Part shown: one piece after another, positions 9,018 to 18,855 of the stretch | Numbering within the stretch: the stretch's first letter is position 1 | Layout: each line of letters begins with the position of its first letter | Made by a program: the position numbers and the translations under genes | Origin: Candidatus Sulfotelmatobacter sp. | Lineage (GTDB): Bacteria > Acidobacteriota > Terriglobia > Terriglobales > Acidobacteriaceae | Assembly: GCA_030041215.1 (NCBI GenBank) | Contig: JASHOH010000031.1 | Location: 1-64,000, forward strand | DNA length: 64,000 bases | Reading direction: 5' to 3' | The notes under the pieces: generated by a model | What the model saw: the letters and a program-made list of their open reading frames with translations, nothing else | What the model was told of the DNA's origin: nothing | Database searches by the model: none

Positions 9018-9596
9018 GGAGTCAACACTGTGATTTCACTATTGTTCGCGTAGTTCTTGCTGCTCGCTTCATGCGCGGCCTGCATGGCCTACTCCCGCCT
9101 TGTCATCGAGCGGAATGCTCCATTGCGCACACATCGCATGATCTCATTCGTACGCTATAAGCGCCTCCAGCTCAAAAGTCTACCCTCGCTTATGATTTTC
9201 CCTGATGAAAGGGCTCTGCTGGCAATCCAACTCTTGATTACGGGCACCATCATTCGCGATGAGGGAGCGCGAGAGATTCAATCGCCCCACCTCTCGCGCA
9301 CGGGCGGATCGAGGAAATCATCGGGCGCCCTGGCTTCAAGGGCGGCGTGACCGCCTAGTCCATCGTGGCTATTTAAACCACGCTGGCCGTGCGAACTGAT
9401 ACGAAGGTATCGCCTATACCAAAGTTCAATTGTTTCGCGTTCGCGCTTCTGCTGTGATCCTCTGATCGCAGCCGATGCGATGGGCGGAAAAGGCTGCAAC
9501 TAGTTAGGGCCACGCCATTGGTTTTTTCGTTCAAGTGTGATTCGCAAGACTGCGAGGCGTATAAGGCTCAGTGTGCCGCTGACCGGTGCTTCGACT
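9018..9596. other. intergenic region, no convincing gene
   Basis: Short frames on both strands (for example 9057-9350) lack ribosome binding sites and known features. Nothing else is apparent between the frameshifted secreted protein and the porin fragment. Confidence 0.45.
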
Positions 9597-9935
9597 ATGT
9601 GCGCACGAATCCCCCGAATTGCTTTTCTGGTGTGCGCTGGCTTTTGCATGCTGGTAGTGCCGCTGTATTTGCTAGGCCAACAACCAGAGGAGACTCTCAG
9701 CGGCCCGGATAGCCCTGAGACCGGTCAGGGCCCGCACGGCCACCTTTTTGGCCAGTGGGGAGGCGAAAGGACACGCTTGGAACAACGTGGCGTCCATTTC
9801 GATTTTCAGTACATCAGCGATTCTCTCCTGAATATCGCAGGTAGGAAAGAAGACCGCTTTGCAAGCTGGAACCGTTTTCGGTGGACAGCGGACATCGACT
9901 TCGGCTCCTTGGTGAAACAGCAGTCTTACCCGTAG
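9597..9935 (+). pseudogene. N-terminal fragment of an OprB-like porin
   Basis: A 112-residue open frame starts with a hydrophobic signal-like segment (MCARIPRIAFLVCAGFCMLV). It continues with GHLFGQWGGERTRLEQRGVHF and FQYISDSLLNI, which align with the first mature residues of the intact porin at 11093 (HFFGDWNGERGKLLQKGFNL and VEYVSDSLWNV). The frame stops after DFGSLV, where the porin would still have more than 300 residues to go. It is a truncated paralogue. The hydrolase gene begins only 10 bases after this stop, so the remaining transcription and translation signals of the fragment could drive that gene. Confidence 0.7.
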
Positions 9936-9945
9936 GGAGCATGAC

Positions 9946-10974
9946 ATGAACCGTCGAAATTTTCTCTCTCTAGGATCAGCCGGCGCGGCACTCGCTCTTT
10001 TGCCTGCAGTAAAAGCTCCGGCTGCCGCTGCGTATCCACCTTGTTCGCATCTATCAGAGTTGCCAGCACCACCGTCGCCTGAGACAACTAAAAGGCTCTT
10101 TCCCGGGTTCGTTGCCGAGACGGTCAAAACCAGCGGCGCCAGCATTAACGTCCTCAAGGGCGGAGAAGGCCCTCCATTATTGCTGATTCACGGCCACCCA
10201 GAGACGCACGTCACGTGGCACAGGGTCGCCGCTGATCTTGCACGCAACTACACCGTCATCATGCCCGACCTGCGAGGCTACGGAGATTCCAGCAAGCCCG
10301 ATGGTGGCGAGCGTCAGATCAACTACTCGTTTCGGGCGATGGCTCAGGATCAGGTCGAAACTATGCGGCACTACGGCTATGACCGTTTCTATGTAGCGGG
10401 TCACGACCGCGGCGCCCGTGTTTCGCACCGCCTTTGCCTCGATCACCCTGACAACGTGCTCAAAGTCTGTCTTATGGATATCGCACCGACCCTCACAATG
10501 TACCGTGACACGAACAAAGAGTTTGCCACGCGGTATGTGTGGTGGTTCTTTCAAATCCAGCCTTTTCCAATGCCCGAGCATTTCATTGGCTTGGATCCCG
10601 AATACTACATGAAGGAGCACCTCGACGTGCAAAACAAGACTCCCGGAGCAATCACACCGGAGGCCATGGCTGAGTACTTGCGCTGCTACTGCTGCACTGG
10701 AACGATCCACGCGTGCTGTGAAGACTATCGAGCCGCGGCGGACATTGATCTCGAGATGGACGAAGCGGACGACAAAGCAGGACACAAGATCACCGCACCG
10801 TTGCTCGCCTTGTGGGGCGCTAAGGGAGTCGTCGGTCACCTGTGGGACGTGCTTGCCACCTGGCGTGCCAAAGCAACTTCAGTCAGCGGCAAGGCCCTGG
10901 ACTGTGGACACCTGCTTCCTGAGGAACAGCCTGCCGAGGTGCTTGCCGAGCTTCAGCAGTTCTTTCGGGGGTAA
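9946..10974 (+). CDS. Tat-exported haloacetate dehalogenase-like hydrolase
   Basis: This 342-residue alpha/beta hydrolase has an N-terminal Tat signal (NRRNFLSLG followed by a hydrophobic alanine-rich core to about residue 30). The core resembles fluoroacetate/haloacetate dehalogenases. HGHPETHVTW is at 82-91 and DLRGYGDSSKP at 108-118. The nucleophile elbow GHDRGAR supplies Asp154 with Arg155 and Arg158, matching the Asp-Arg-x-x-Arg set that attacks and binds haloacetates. The base is probably His322 in CGHLLPEE. Epoxide hydrolases share part of this pattern, so dehalogenase activity is likely but not certain. Known haloacetate dehalogenases are mostly cytoplasmic, so the Tat signal is unusual. 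It sits between a porin fragment and an intact OprB porin, which fits uptake and periplasmic attack on a small molecule. Confidence 0.82.
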   Translation: MNRRNFLSLGSAGAALALLPAVKAPAAAAYPPCSHLSELPAPPSPETTKRLFPGFVAETVKTSGASINVLKGGEGPPLLLIHGHPETHVTWHRVAADLARNYTVIMPDLRGYGDSSKPDGGERQINYSFRAMAQDQVETMRHYGYDRFYVAGHDRGARVSHRLCLDHPDNVLKVCLMDIAPTLTMYRDTNKEFATRYVWWFFQIQPFPMPEHFIGLDPEYYMKEHLDVQNKTPGAITPEAMAEYLRCYCCTGTIHACCEDYRAAADIDLEMDEADDKAGHKITAPLLALWGAKGVVGHLWDVLATWRAKATSVSGKALDCGHLLPEEQPAEVLAELQQFFRG

Positions 10975-11092
10975 ACGACTGCATCGGGCAAGATGGGCGT
11001 TGTAAGGATTGGAGAAGTGAACGCTCTGATTTCAGAGCGGGTCAATCCCGATCGATTTCGACAGAATCAGCCGTACGGGGTAGGAATGTACC

Positions 11093-12406
11093 GTGACTCG
11101 CCATTTTTGCAAAATTACGCGGACGGTCTGCATCTGCCTGGTTCTTCTCTGTCGCGGTCTCGCGACCGCGCAGACGGGAGGCATAAATGACACGCTAGCA
11201 GGAGCAGACAAGGGCGAGCACGCGCCAGAAGCTCAGCCACACTTCTTCGGTGATTGGAACGGCGAACGAGGAAAGCTATTGCAAAAGGGGTTCAACTTAA
11301 ACGTGGAATACGTAAGCGATTCGCTCTGGAACGTCCAGAGCGCCCAAAAGGAACGCCTTGCGGTCTTCGAACGCGTTCGGGGTACGGTGGATTTCGATTT
11401 CGGCCGGCTTGCGGAGATTCATGGCCTATTCCTGCACATCACGGCTGTGTATCAGGGCGGGGGCAATCTCGGGAAGTATCTGGGCACGATTACAGGGCCA
11501 AGTGGATTAGCGAGTGCGAATACATTTCGGCTCGATTCCTGGTGGTTGGAGAAAAGGTCGTTCGAGGACCGTCTAGTAGTGCGTTTCGGGCAATTTGCCC
11601 CACAGGATTTCTATGGAACTCAACTGTTCGGTCCGTCGTTCGTTTTTGAGCCCTTGCAATATGCCCTTCCCAACCTGTTCTCGACCGTTTATGAAAGCTT
11701 CGACCCGCCATCCACGCCGGCCGCCGAGGTGCGCGTGATTCCACTACCTCATTTCTACGTGAAATCGATGGTTTACGCTTCAGTGCGAAACCCATATTCG
11801 ATTAATCCGACAGGATTGGTACCACAGTTTCAGGGAGATGCATCCTCGGCTTCAGAGATCGGTTACAGCCCCGGAAAGGATGCCTCCGCCGTTCGCGCTC
11901 AAGACAATGTCGAAGCCCGCAAGGGCTACTCTGGTCTATACCAACTTGGCGCCGTTTACAACCCTGGCAAGTTCACTTCAACATCGAGCCCCACGCCTGT
12001 TTCTGGCAATTACCTGATCTATGGGGAAGCGAACCAGGCGATTTACCGCACGTCGCGCGATGGAAGCAAAGGAATCGACGCCACCCTCAACGCCGACTGG
12101 TCACCCCGAGACCGAAGCAGGAATAACCAGGTTTTCACGGCGGGCGCCCGTTTTAATGAGCCGCTGCCCATTCGCCTACATAACCTCATCGGCCTGGCTT
12201 ACGTCCGCAACGCAATCAACGAGTCGTTTCCTGTCTCGCCTCCCATTGTTTCAGCACACGACGCGGAGCACGGCTTCGAGGCAGACATTCTTGTGGAGTT
12301 TCCCCATGCGATCACCCTACAACCTGTCGTGCAGTACTACATAAATACGGGAGGGAGTTCGAATAATGCTCTGGTGTGTGGGTTCCACACAAAAATCAAC
12401 TTTTGA
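11093..12406 (+). CDS. OprB-family carbohydrate-selective porin
   Basis: This 437-residue protein has a signal peptide (TRHFCKITRTVCICLVLLC...ATAQ) followed by a beta-rich domain of the OprB type, in the outer membrane. OprB-like features are the early FGDWNGERGKLLQKGF motif, the alternating beta-strand pattern, and the C-terminus ending in aromatic and hydrophobic strand residues (VCGFHTKINF). OprB porins pass sugars and other small solutes. The start is a GTG at 11093; an alternative upstream start could not be excluded. It follows the Tat hydrolase by 118 bases. The fragment at 9597 is its paralogue. Confidence 0.85.
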   Translation: MTRHFCKITRTVCICLVLLCRGLATAQTGGINDTLAGADKGEHAPEAQPHFFGDWNGERGKLLQKGFNLNVEYVSDSLWNVQSAQKERLAVFERVRGTVDFDFGRLAEIHGLFLHITAVYQGGGNLGKYLGTITGPSGLASANTFRLDSWWLEKRSFEDRLVVRFGQFAPQDFYGTQLFGPSFVFEPLQYALPNLFSTVYESFDPPSTPAAEVRVIPLPHFYVKSMVYASVRNPYSINPTGLVPQFQGDASSASEIGYSPGKDASAVRAQDNVEARKGYSGLYQLGAVYNPGKFTSTSSPTPVSGNYLIYGEANQAIYRTSRDGSKGIDATLNADWSPRDRSRNNQVFTAGARFNEPLPIRLHNLIGLAYVRNAINESFPVSPPIVSAHDAEHGFEADILVEFPHAITLQPVVQYYINTGGSSNNALVCGFHTKINF

Positions 12407-12537
12407 CCGATGGAATCGGAACCTGTTCCAAGCGCTGGGTTCAACGAGTAGTTGGTTGAAAGGAAATAAAAGAGTCAGCAGGTCTGAAGATCAAGTTGGA
12501 GGTAGTGGCTTAACCCAAAATTAATAAGGAGGAGTTT

Positions 12538-13950
12538 ATGCCAGAAATTCGCAAAGAAACCGATAGTCTTGGCGAAGTAGATGTCCCCGCCGATAAACTT
12601 TGGGGTGCGCAAACCCAACGCTCGCTCGAACACTTCAGCATTGGGCAGGACTTGATTCCCCGCGAAATGATCACTGCCTACGCAATTCTGAAAAAAGGCG
12701 CGGCTAACGCAAACTATGCCGGCGGACGCCTCGACAAGAAGCGCCACGATCTGATCGTTCAGGTCTGCGACGAGATTCTGGCCGGACAGCATCACGACAT
12801 GTTTCCCTTGCACGTCTGGATGACGGGCAGCGGCACTCAGTTCAACATGAACGTGAACGAAGTAATCTCCAACCGCTGCAGCCAGATCGCGGGCACGCCG
12901 CTCGGAAGCAAAACGCCGGTGCACCCAAACGACCATGTAAATATGGCTCAGTCGTCGAACGATTCGTTCCCGTCGGCCATGAATATCGCGGCTGCAGTCA
13001 ACGTGAAGCAGCGGCTGATTCCGGCGGTGAAGCAGTTGCACGATGCGATTGCCGCGAAGGCGGAGGAGTGGGACGACATTGTCAAGATCGGCCGCACGCA
13101 CATGCAGGACGCCACGCCGCTCACTCTAGGGCAAGAGTGGTCTGGCTACGAAGGCGTCCTCTCGGACGATCTCGATCGGATTGAAGATGCCCTGAACGGT
13201 GTCTATCGTCTCGCTCTCGGAGGCACGGCGGTTGGCACCGGCCTCAACTCAGTGCCCGGCTTCGCCGAGGCCGCCGCAGCCGAGATTGCCAAGCTTACAA
13301 GCCTGCCATTCATCACTGCGCCAAACAAATTCACCGTGCAAGGCGCTCACGATGCTCAAGTGCAGCTTTCAGGCACGCTCCGCACACTCGCGGTGTCACT
13401 CTATAAGATCGCGAATGACATTCGCCTGATGTCTTGTGGGCCGCGAGCAGGTTTCGCGGAGCTGAAGATTCCAGAAAACGAGCCTGGCTCTTCGATCATG
13501 CCAGGCAAGGTAAATCCCACTCAGGCCGAAGCCCTTGCGATGGTCGCTGTGCAAGTGATGGCGAACGACACAGCAGTTGGCTTTGGTGGCGCGGGCGGTT
13601 ACCTCGAAATGAACGTTTACAAGCCGCTGATCATCTTCAACGTGACCCACTCAATCACCATCATGACCGATTCATGCACGAACTTCCGGAAATTCCTGGT
13701 GGAAGGAACCAAGCCCAATCTGAAGAAGATCAACCAGTACGTCGAAGAGTCGCTCATGCTGGTCACGGCGCTTTCGCCGGTGATCGGTTACGACAAAGCT
13801 TCGAAGATTGCCCACTACGCAAATGACAACGACCTTACGCTCAAAGCCGCAGCTCTGAAGCTGGGCTTCGTAACGGAAGCTGAATTCGATAGCGTTGTTG
13901 ATCCGAAGAAAATGGTCCGACCCTACGTGGCGACGCCGATCGCTGCCTAG
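12538..13950 (+). CDS. fumC: class II fumarate hydratase
   Basis: This 470-residue enzyme interconverts fumarate and L-malate in the TCA cycle, in the cytoplasm as a homotetramer. The fumarase/aspartase superfamily signature [11 protein letters not shown] is present at about residues 318-328. So are [10 protein letters not shown] (about 98-107) and [17 protein letters not shown] (about 182-198), which contribute to the active site. The length is normal for FumC, which needs no iron-sulfur cluster. Start: ATG at 12538 after a strong AAGGAGGAG ribosome binding site. A long hairpin at 13983-14013 probably ends its transcript. It opens an organic-acid block with malate:quinone oxidoreductase downstream. 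Confidence 0.97.
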   Translation: MPEIRKETDSLGEVDVPADKLWGAQTQRSLEHFSIGQDLIPREMITAYAILKKGAANANYAGGRLDKKRHDLIVQVCDEILAGQHHDMFPLHVWMTGSGTQFNMNVNEVISNRCSQIAGTPLGSKTPVHPNDHVNMAQSSNDSFPSAMNIAAAVNVKQRLIPAVKQLHDAIAAKAEEWDDIVKIGRTHMQDATPLTLGQEWSGYEGVLSDDLDRIEDALNGVYRLALGGTAVGTGLNSVPGFAEAAAAEIAKLTSLPFITAPNKFTVQGAHDAQVQLSGTLRTLAVSLYKIANDIRLMSCGPRAGFAELKIPENEPGSSIMPGKVNPTQAEALAMVAVQVMANDTAVGFGGAGGYLEMNVYKPLIIFNVTHSITIMTDSCTNFRKFLVEGTKPNLKKINQYVEESLMLVTALSPVIGYDKASKIAHYANDNDLTLKAAALKLGFVTEAEFDSVVDPKKMVRPYVATPIAA

Positions 13951-13982
13951 GGGCCTTTAGCCAATCGACGTGCTCGCGGCTG

Positions 13983-14013
13983 GAGCCGGCTCGGCGAAAT
14001 TTCGAGCCGGCTC
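13983..14013 (+). terminator. hairpin after fumC
   Basis: GAGCCGGCTCG (13983-13993) and CGAGCCGGCTC (14003-14013) form a perfect 11-bp stem with a 9-base loop, 33 bases after the fumC stop. No long T-run follows, so termination may be weak or the hairpin may protect the mRNA 3' end. Confidence 0.6.
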
Positions 14014-14043
14014 TAGTTCAATTGCTACGGTTTGGAGGTTTCG

Positions 14044-15351
14044 ATGATCCCGGCAGTTGCTAGACCGCAGTCATCGCGAGCAAGTATGACGTGCGAGGAA
14101 AGCTCGAAGCTAATGCTTGCGTTTGCTCGAGTGTTGTTCATCAACGGGGACGCTACGCACCAAGTTTTGAACGCTACCCAACGCTTGAGCAACTGTCTAG
14201 GAGTTCGCGCGACAATCTTGCCCCGGTGGGGAGAACTGGAAATTCAAACCGAGTGCGCTGACGGCAAATTCGTTTCAGCAGTCGAGGGTGCGCCCTCAGG
14301 TGTCGACATGGACCGCGTGGCCTCGACTTTACGAACGGTGGAAGAGTTGTGTGGTGACCGGCTGGCCCCGGCCGACGCAATAGACGCGATCAACAGAATC
14401 GCAGCAGTGCCCCCTCTACCGACATCGCTGTTTACTCTGGCGGCAGCAGTGGGTGCTGTGGCTTTAGCGGTGATCTTCGGGGTCCGACACCTGACCGCAG
14501 CGGCGCTCGTATTCGGGAGCGGGGGGGCGGGTGCCATTCTGCGCCGCATATTGGCCCGTTACAGCACAAATCTCTTTCTGCAACCATTCAGTGCGTCGTT
14601 AGTGGCTGGCATAGTTGGGGCGCTGGCAGTTCGATATAACCTGAGTTCGTCGCTGCGCCTTGTCGCAGTCTGCCCGTGCATGGTGCTGGTACCGGGGCCG
14701 CATTTTCTCAATGGCATGTTGGATCTTGTTAGGGGCCGCATGAATCTCGGAGCGGCCCGGCTGATCTACGCCGTGCTCATCGTTGTGGCCATCTCGACCG
14801 GGTTGCTGATCGGGCTCGCATTTTTCGGCGTCTCTCTACCTGTGGATGCGGCCGGCAGGCCGGTGTCACTTTGGCATGACGTGATTTCGGCAGGCGTGGC
14901 GGTCGCTTGCTACAGTATTTTCTTTTCCGCGCCTCTGAAGATGCTGCCTTGGCCGGTCACGGTCGGAGCGATGGCCCACGCTCTAAGGTGGGTCGCTCTT
15001 ACAACGTTTAGGGCCAGCGCAGCCACGGGTGCATTCGTTGCCTGTCTCATCGTTGGCGTGATCCTCGCACCGGTCGCCCGGCGGTGGCACTTGCCCTTCG
15101 CAGCAATTGGCTTCGCCTCCGTGGTCTCAATGATGCCAGGCGTGTTCATGTTCAGGATGGCAAGCGGGCTCTTGCAACTTACCGACACTTCGCAAAGAAC
15201 GTGGGAACTCATGGGTGCGACGCTCGTTGACGGCTGGACCGCCATTTTCATCATCTTGGCGATGAGCTCCGGGCTCATCGTCCCGAAGTTAGTCATTGAC
15301 TACGTTAGTGAAGAGTACTTTTCCAATTCGGGAACAGGGTGGAGTTCTTAG
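14044..15351 (+). CDS. threonine/serine exporter family protein (ThrE-like)
   Basis: This 435-residue inner-membrane protein has the two-part ThrE layout. An N-terminal ThrE_1/YjjP-like domain ([23 protein letters not shown]...) leads to about five membrane helices, and a C-terminal ThrE_2/YjjB-like domain adds further helices. The fused form is typical of actinobacterial ThrE, which exports L-threonine and L-serine; E. coli YjjP/YjjB instead exports succinate. Given the fumarase and malate oxidase neighbours, dicarboxylate export is as plausible as amino-acid export. ATG at 14044 was chosen because GGAGG lies a few bases upstream; the TTG at 14032 would place that site inside the gene. Confidence 0.85.
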   Translation: MIPAVARPQSSRASMTCEESSKLMLAFARVLFINGDATHQVLNATQRLSNCLGVRATILPRWGELEIQTECADGKFVSAVEGAPSGVDMDRVASTLRTVEELCGDRLAPADAIDAINRIAAVPPLPTSLFTLAAAVGAVALAVIFGVRHLTAAALVFGSGGAGAILRRILARYSTNLFLQPFSASLVAGIVGALAVRYNLSSSLRLVAVCPCMVLVPGPHFLNGMLDLVRGRMNLGAARLIYAVLIVVAISTGLLIGLAFFGVSLPVDAAGRPVSLWHDVISAGVAVACYSIFFSAPLKMLPWPVTVGAMAHALRWVALTTFRASAATGAFVACLIVGVILAPVARRWHLPFAAIGFASVVSMMPGVFMFRMASGLLQLTDTSQRTWELMGATLVDGWTAIFIILAMSSGLIVPKLVIDYVSEEYFSNSGTGWSS

Positions 15352-15375
15352 GGGCTCAAGGAAAGGAATATCCGT

Positions 15376-16338
15376 ATGAATCTCAGCGGACTTGTAGCCG
15401 CCTTGCTTCCGGTATTTTTTGTCCTTGCGCTAGGTTATGCCGCCGGCAAGCGCAATGCATTCGATGCCGATCAGGCTGCCGGCCTGAGCAAGCTTGCGGT
15501 TTCGTATGCTTTGCCCGCGTCGCTATTTGTCGGCATGACCGATATACCCAGAGAGCTGCTCCTGCAACAAGGCTCTCTGGTTTTGGCCCTGATACTGGCT
15601 CACGGCGGCCTTTTCTTCGTCGCCTGGCTAGGGTTGGGATTCATACAAAGCCTTCGCGGAACACGAGCAATCCTCTACGCCCTCATGCTTTCGACGTCCG
15701 CGACGCCGGTTTTTGGCTTGGCCGTTCTCGAGCCGATTTTGGGTCCTACCGCCGCGGGCGCCGTGGGACTCGTCGCCTTATCGATTAATCTCGTGGTGCC
15801 TGCAACTGTCGTTCTATTAGAGGTAGATGCGGCCAACCATGGGAGCATCGCCAAGGGCGGTTCGACGTCGAGTCCTGTCCTCACCGGATTGAGTTCAGGT
15901 CTGAAATCGCCACTCCTCTGGGCGCCAATTGTTGGGATTGCTATCGTCATTGCCAAAATGCCTCTACCGCGAACAATAGTCGCATGCCTTGAGCTGATTG
16001 GTTCGACGACTTCCGGTGTTGCTGTCTTTGCTGTAGGCCTGGTGCTGGCCGCTCACGCGTTTTCGTTTTCCCGCGCTGTATTGCTCGGCACCCTCGGCCG
16101 TCTCACTGTGCAGAATGTGGTCCTGCTCGTTCTCCTCCGTTTGCTGCACGTCAACAGTCCGTTCTCGCGTGAGGCATTGATATGTTGTAGCTTTCCCTTG
16201 GCTACCGTTGTCGTACTCTTCGCCGCAAGATATAAATCCTCCGAATCTGAAACGGCATCTATGCTTCTGCTTTCGACACTTTCTTTAGCAGTTACGGTGC
16301 CAATCATTCTCTGGCTTACGCATCATTGGCCCGTGTAA
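15376..16338 (+). CDS. AEC-family (auxin efflux carrier) transporter
   Basis: This 320-residue protein with about ten predicted membrane helices matches the AEC/bile-acid-like carrier family. It starts with a hydrophobic helix ([20 protein letters not shown]) and a [13 protein letters not shown] segment typical of the family. Bacterial members such as MdcF are linked to malonate, malate or other organic anions. It lies 24 bases after the ThrE-like gene and 37 bases before mqo, which supports an organic-acid substrate. A 100-bp degraded copy of its 5' part lies at 18335-18437. The start ATG follows AAGGAA. Confidence 0.87.
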   Translation: MNLSGLVAALLPVFFVLALGYAAGKRNAFDADQAAGLSKLAVSYALPASLFVGMTDIPRELLLQQGSLVLALILAHGGLFFVAWLGLGFIQSLRGTRAILYALMLSTSATPVFGLAVLEPILGPTAAGAVGLVALSINLVVPATVVLLEVDAANHGSIAKGGSTSSPVLTGLSSGLKSPLLWAPIVGIAIVIAKMPLPRTIVACLELIGSTTSGVAVFAVGLVLAAHAFSFSRAVLLGTLGRLTVQNVVLLVLLRLLHVNSPFSREALICCSFPLATVVVLFAARYKSSESETASMLLLSTLSLAVTVPIILWLTHHWPV

Positions 16339-16375
16339 AGAGTTTTTCGAGGCAGCTCGTCGAAAGGAGAAAATT

Positions 16376-17914
16376 ATGGCAACCGTTAGCTCCACAAACC
16401 AACCCGATGTCATTCTGGTCGGTGCAGGCATCATGAGCGCCACCCTCGCAGTATTCCTGAAGGAACTTGATCCGGGCCTGAAGATAGAACTCCACGAGGT
16501 TCTGGGTAGCGCGGCCCAGGAAAGCTCGAATGCGTGGAACAATGCGGGAACTGGCCACGCTGCGCTTTGTGAGTTGAACTACACTCCTCAGGAACCTGAC
16601 GGCAGCATCGACATTTCAAAGGCTCTGCAGGTGAATACCGAGTTCGATCTCTCCCGTCAGTTCTGGGCCTATTTGGTGAAGAAGGGAGCCATCAAAGACC
16701 CTCAATCCTTTATTCACTCCGTGCCTCATATGAGTTTCGTGCGCGGACTGGAGAATCGCACGTTCCTTAAGAAACGCTTCCAGGCGCTCTCTGCCCATCC
16801 CCTTTATTACGGCATGGAATACTCCGAGGACAAGAAACAGATTGGCGAGTGGATTCCGTTGGTCATGGAGGGGCGGGATGCCAGCGACGTTGTCACAGCC
16901 ACTCGAATGATTACGGGCACGGATGTGGACTATGGTGCGCTCACTGACGAACTGCTCGCTTCTCTAAGCGGCAAGGAAGGATTCTCAGTTCACTTTTATA
17001 GTCGAGTGCAAGATCTGCGCCGCGATGGGGACCGGTGGAATGTGCAAATTCGAGATGAAAAAACCGGAGAGCAAAGGGATGTCCAATCCAAGTTCGTTTT
17101 CATCGGGGCCGGTGGCGGGGCGTTACCACTTCTACAGAAGTCCGAGATTCCCGAGGGCCACGGCTACGCCGGGTTTCCGGTGAGCGGAATTTGGCTTCGC
17201 TGCGACGAACCCGAAATTTCTTCCCGTCACCACGCCAAGGTCTACGGGAAAGCGGCGAGTGGATCACCTCCGATGTCGGTGCCTCATCTCGACACTCGGC
17301 ACATCAAAGGGAAGGTCTCCTTGCTGTTCGGGCCGTATGCGGGGTTTTCCACGAAGTTTCTCAAGCATGGATCTTATCTTGATCTGTTCGGTTCCATCGA
17401 TCCTGAGAACATCCTGCCGCTGTTAGCTGTGGGGAGAAACAACTTCGCTCTCGAAGAATATTTGGTGGGTCAGCTCTTGGAGTCCTCGGACAAACGCTTT
17501 GACGCGCTCCGCGAATTCTACCCAACTGCAAAGGAAGAAGACTGGAGGGTCGAAGTGGCGGGACAACGTGTGCAGATCATCAAAAAGGACCCCATACACG
17601 GCGGCATTCTTGAATTTGGCACAGAGCTTGTTATCGCATCCGACCGTTCAATTGTTGCAATGCTCGGCGCCTCGCCAGGTGCTTCAACCGCAGTCTGGAT
17701 CATGCTTCAGGTCATTGAGCGCTGTTTCCGAGACAGACCGACGAGCGGAGGATGGGCGGAGGGGTTGAAGAAGATGATTCCTTGCTACGGGCAATCTTTG
17801 ATCGACAATCCGGCTTTGACCGAACGCGTCCGCGCCGAAACGGCCGCGGTATTGAACATCAACAACATCATGACCAAGGAGAAGAAACCCGCGCCCGGGA
17901 AAAGTGCGGCATGA
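16376..17914 (+). CDS. mqo: malate:quinone oxidoreductase
   Basis: This 512-residue FAD enzyme oxidises L-malate to oxaloacetate and passes electrons to the quinone pool at the inner face of the membrane. The N-terminus carries the dinucleotide-binding motif ([17 protein letters not shown], residues about 10-26). The Mqo signature follows: [23 protein letters not shown]. The length is normal. Mqo works in one direction under physiological conditions and, with fumC upstream, forms a fumarate-malate-oxaloacetate route. It is preceded by GAAAGGAGA. The next gene, a cupin, starts 26 bases downstream. Confidence 0.96.
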   Translation: MATVSSTNQPDVILVGAGIMSATLAVFLKELDPGLKIELHEVLGSAAQESSNAWNNAGTGHAALCELNYTPQEPDGSIDISKALQVNTEFDLSRQFWAYLVKKGAIKDPQSFIHSVPHMSFVRGLENRTFLKKRFQALSAHPLYYGMEYSEDKKQIGEWIPLVMEGRDASDVVTATRMITGTDVDYGALTDELLASLSGKEGFSVHFYSRVQDLRRDGDRWNVQIRDEKTGEQRDVQSKFVFIGAGGGALPLLQKSEIPEGHGYAGFPVSGIWLRCDEPEISSRHHAKVYGKAASGSPPMSVPHLDTRHIKGKVSLLFGPYAGFSTKFLKHGSYLDLFGSIDPENILPLLAVGRNNFALEEYLVGQLLESSDKRFDALREFYPTAKEEDWRVEVAGQRVQIIKKDPIHGGILEFGTELVIASDRSIVAMLGASPGASTAVWIMLQVIERCFRDRPTSGGWAEGLKKMIPCYGQSLIDNPALTERVRAETAAVLNINNIMTKEKKPAPGKSAA

Positions 17915-17939
17915 TCGAAAAGCAAAAAGGAGACTGAAC

Positions 17940-18302
17940 ATGATTCGTGCATATCGGTTGTACACGGGGCCTGATGGGAACTCGCATGTAGTACCCGGCA
18001 GCGTAAATGGAGGCCATTTGGTCGACGTGAAGTCTATTCAGTTTAAGGAGACGGCGGCTCATTCATCCTATGACTGGCACAATGACCCAACCCCTCAGTA
18101 CGTCATTACTTTGGCCGGCGTGCTGGAATTTGCGACGGTAGGCGGGGAGGCCTTTACGCTCCGTCCCGGTGACGTGCTTCTGGCAGAGGACCACACCGGT
18201 TCAGGCCACAAATGGCGCTTGGTCAATGACGAACCGTGGAAACGCGCTTACGTCATCTTCAAAGAAGGCGCGAATACCCAGTTCGTTCCGGATAGAGCGT
18301 AG
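17940..18302 (+). CDS. small single-domain cupin
   Basis: This 120-residue protein forms one cupin barrel. The first cupin motif is represented by HSSYDWHNDPTPQYVITLAG and the second by LRPGDVLLAEDHTGSGHKW. Several histidines (WHND, DHTGSGH) could bind a metal. The ATG at 17940 follows AAAAAGGAGACTG. It lies 26 bases after mqo and is probably part of the same transcript. The substrate is unknown; small cupins often act as isomerases, dioxygenases or binding proteins. It is not closely similar to the bicupin encoded 550 bases downstream. Confidence 0.8.
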   Translation: MIRAYRLYTGPDGNSHVVPGSVNGGHLVDVKSIQFKETAAHSSYDWHNDPTPQYVITLAGVLEFATVGGEAFTLRPGDVLLAEDHTGSGHKWRLVNDEPWKRAYVIFKEGANTQFVPDRA

Positions 18303-18334
18303 CGGGGTCTGACACGCTTTCGAGCCAGTCCGAC

Positions 18335-18437
18335 AAGGCTATGGCGCCGGCAAGCGCAATGCATTCGACCCCGACCAAGCTGCTGGGTTGAGCAAGCTTG
18401 CGGTTTTGTATGCCTTGTCCCGTCGTCGGCATGACCG
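18335..18437 (+). pseudogene. relic copy of the AEC transporter 5' region
   Basis: About 100 bases here align closely with 15434-15542 inside the AEC transporter gene, including an identical GCCGGCAAGCGCAATGCATT block and GAGCAAGCTTGCGGTTT. The relic frame reads [28 protein letters not shown] before it degenerates. The rest of 18303-18855 shows no convincing gene. It is a remnant of a second AEC gene or of a partial duplication. Confidence 0.7.
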
Positions 18438-18855
18438 AAAAATCGGTCTTAGCAGAGGCGGGGAAGGTGGGTTGTTCCAAAAACAGGGCACAAAAGGGAT
18501 AGCCGGACACCCAGCCGGGGCCGCGCGACAAACACGTTCCCAAATGTCGGCGAGAGAGGTGTACAATTGCGCAATTTTCGAGCTCAAAAAAGAAATTCCC
18601 GATCAACACGACCTAAAGCACCATGGGTTGTTCGACGCACGAATGGACGGTGCACCGCGGGAAATCCTGGTCCACCAGAAAGCTTGCGACGCATTAAGAG
18701 ACCTATTCAGAAACGCAAGCCGAGCGACTGAGTTTCGAAAGGAGTCTCCGCAAGAATGAGGCCAAAACAGTATTGCCCAAGTAACATTCCCGATCAAGAT
18801 TAGATCGGGTGTGCAGGGCTGCAGACTCTTAAATGTGATGCAGAGGAGAAATTCA

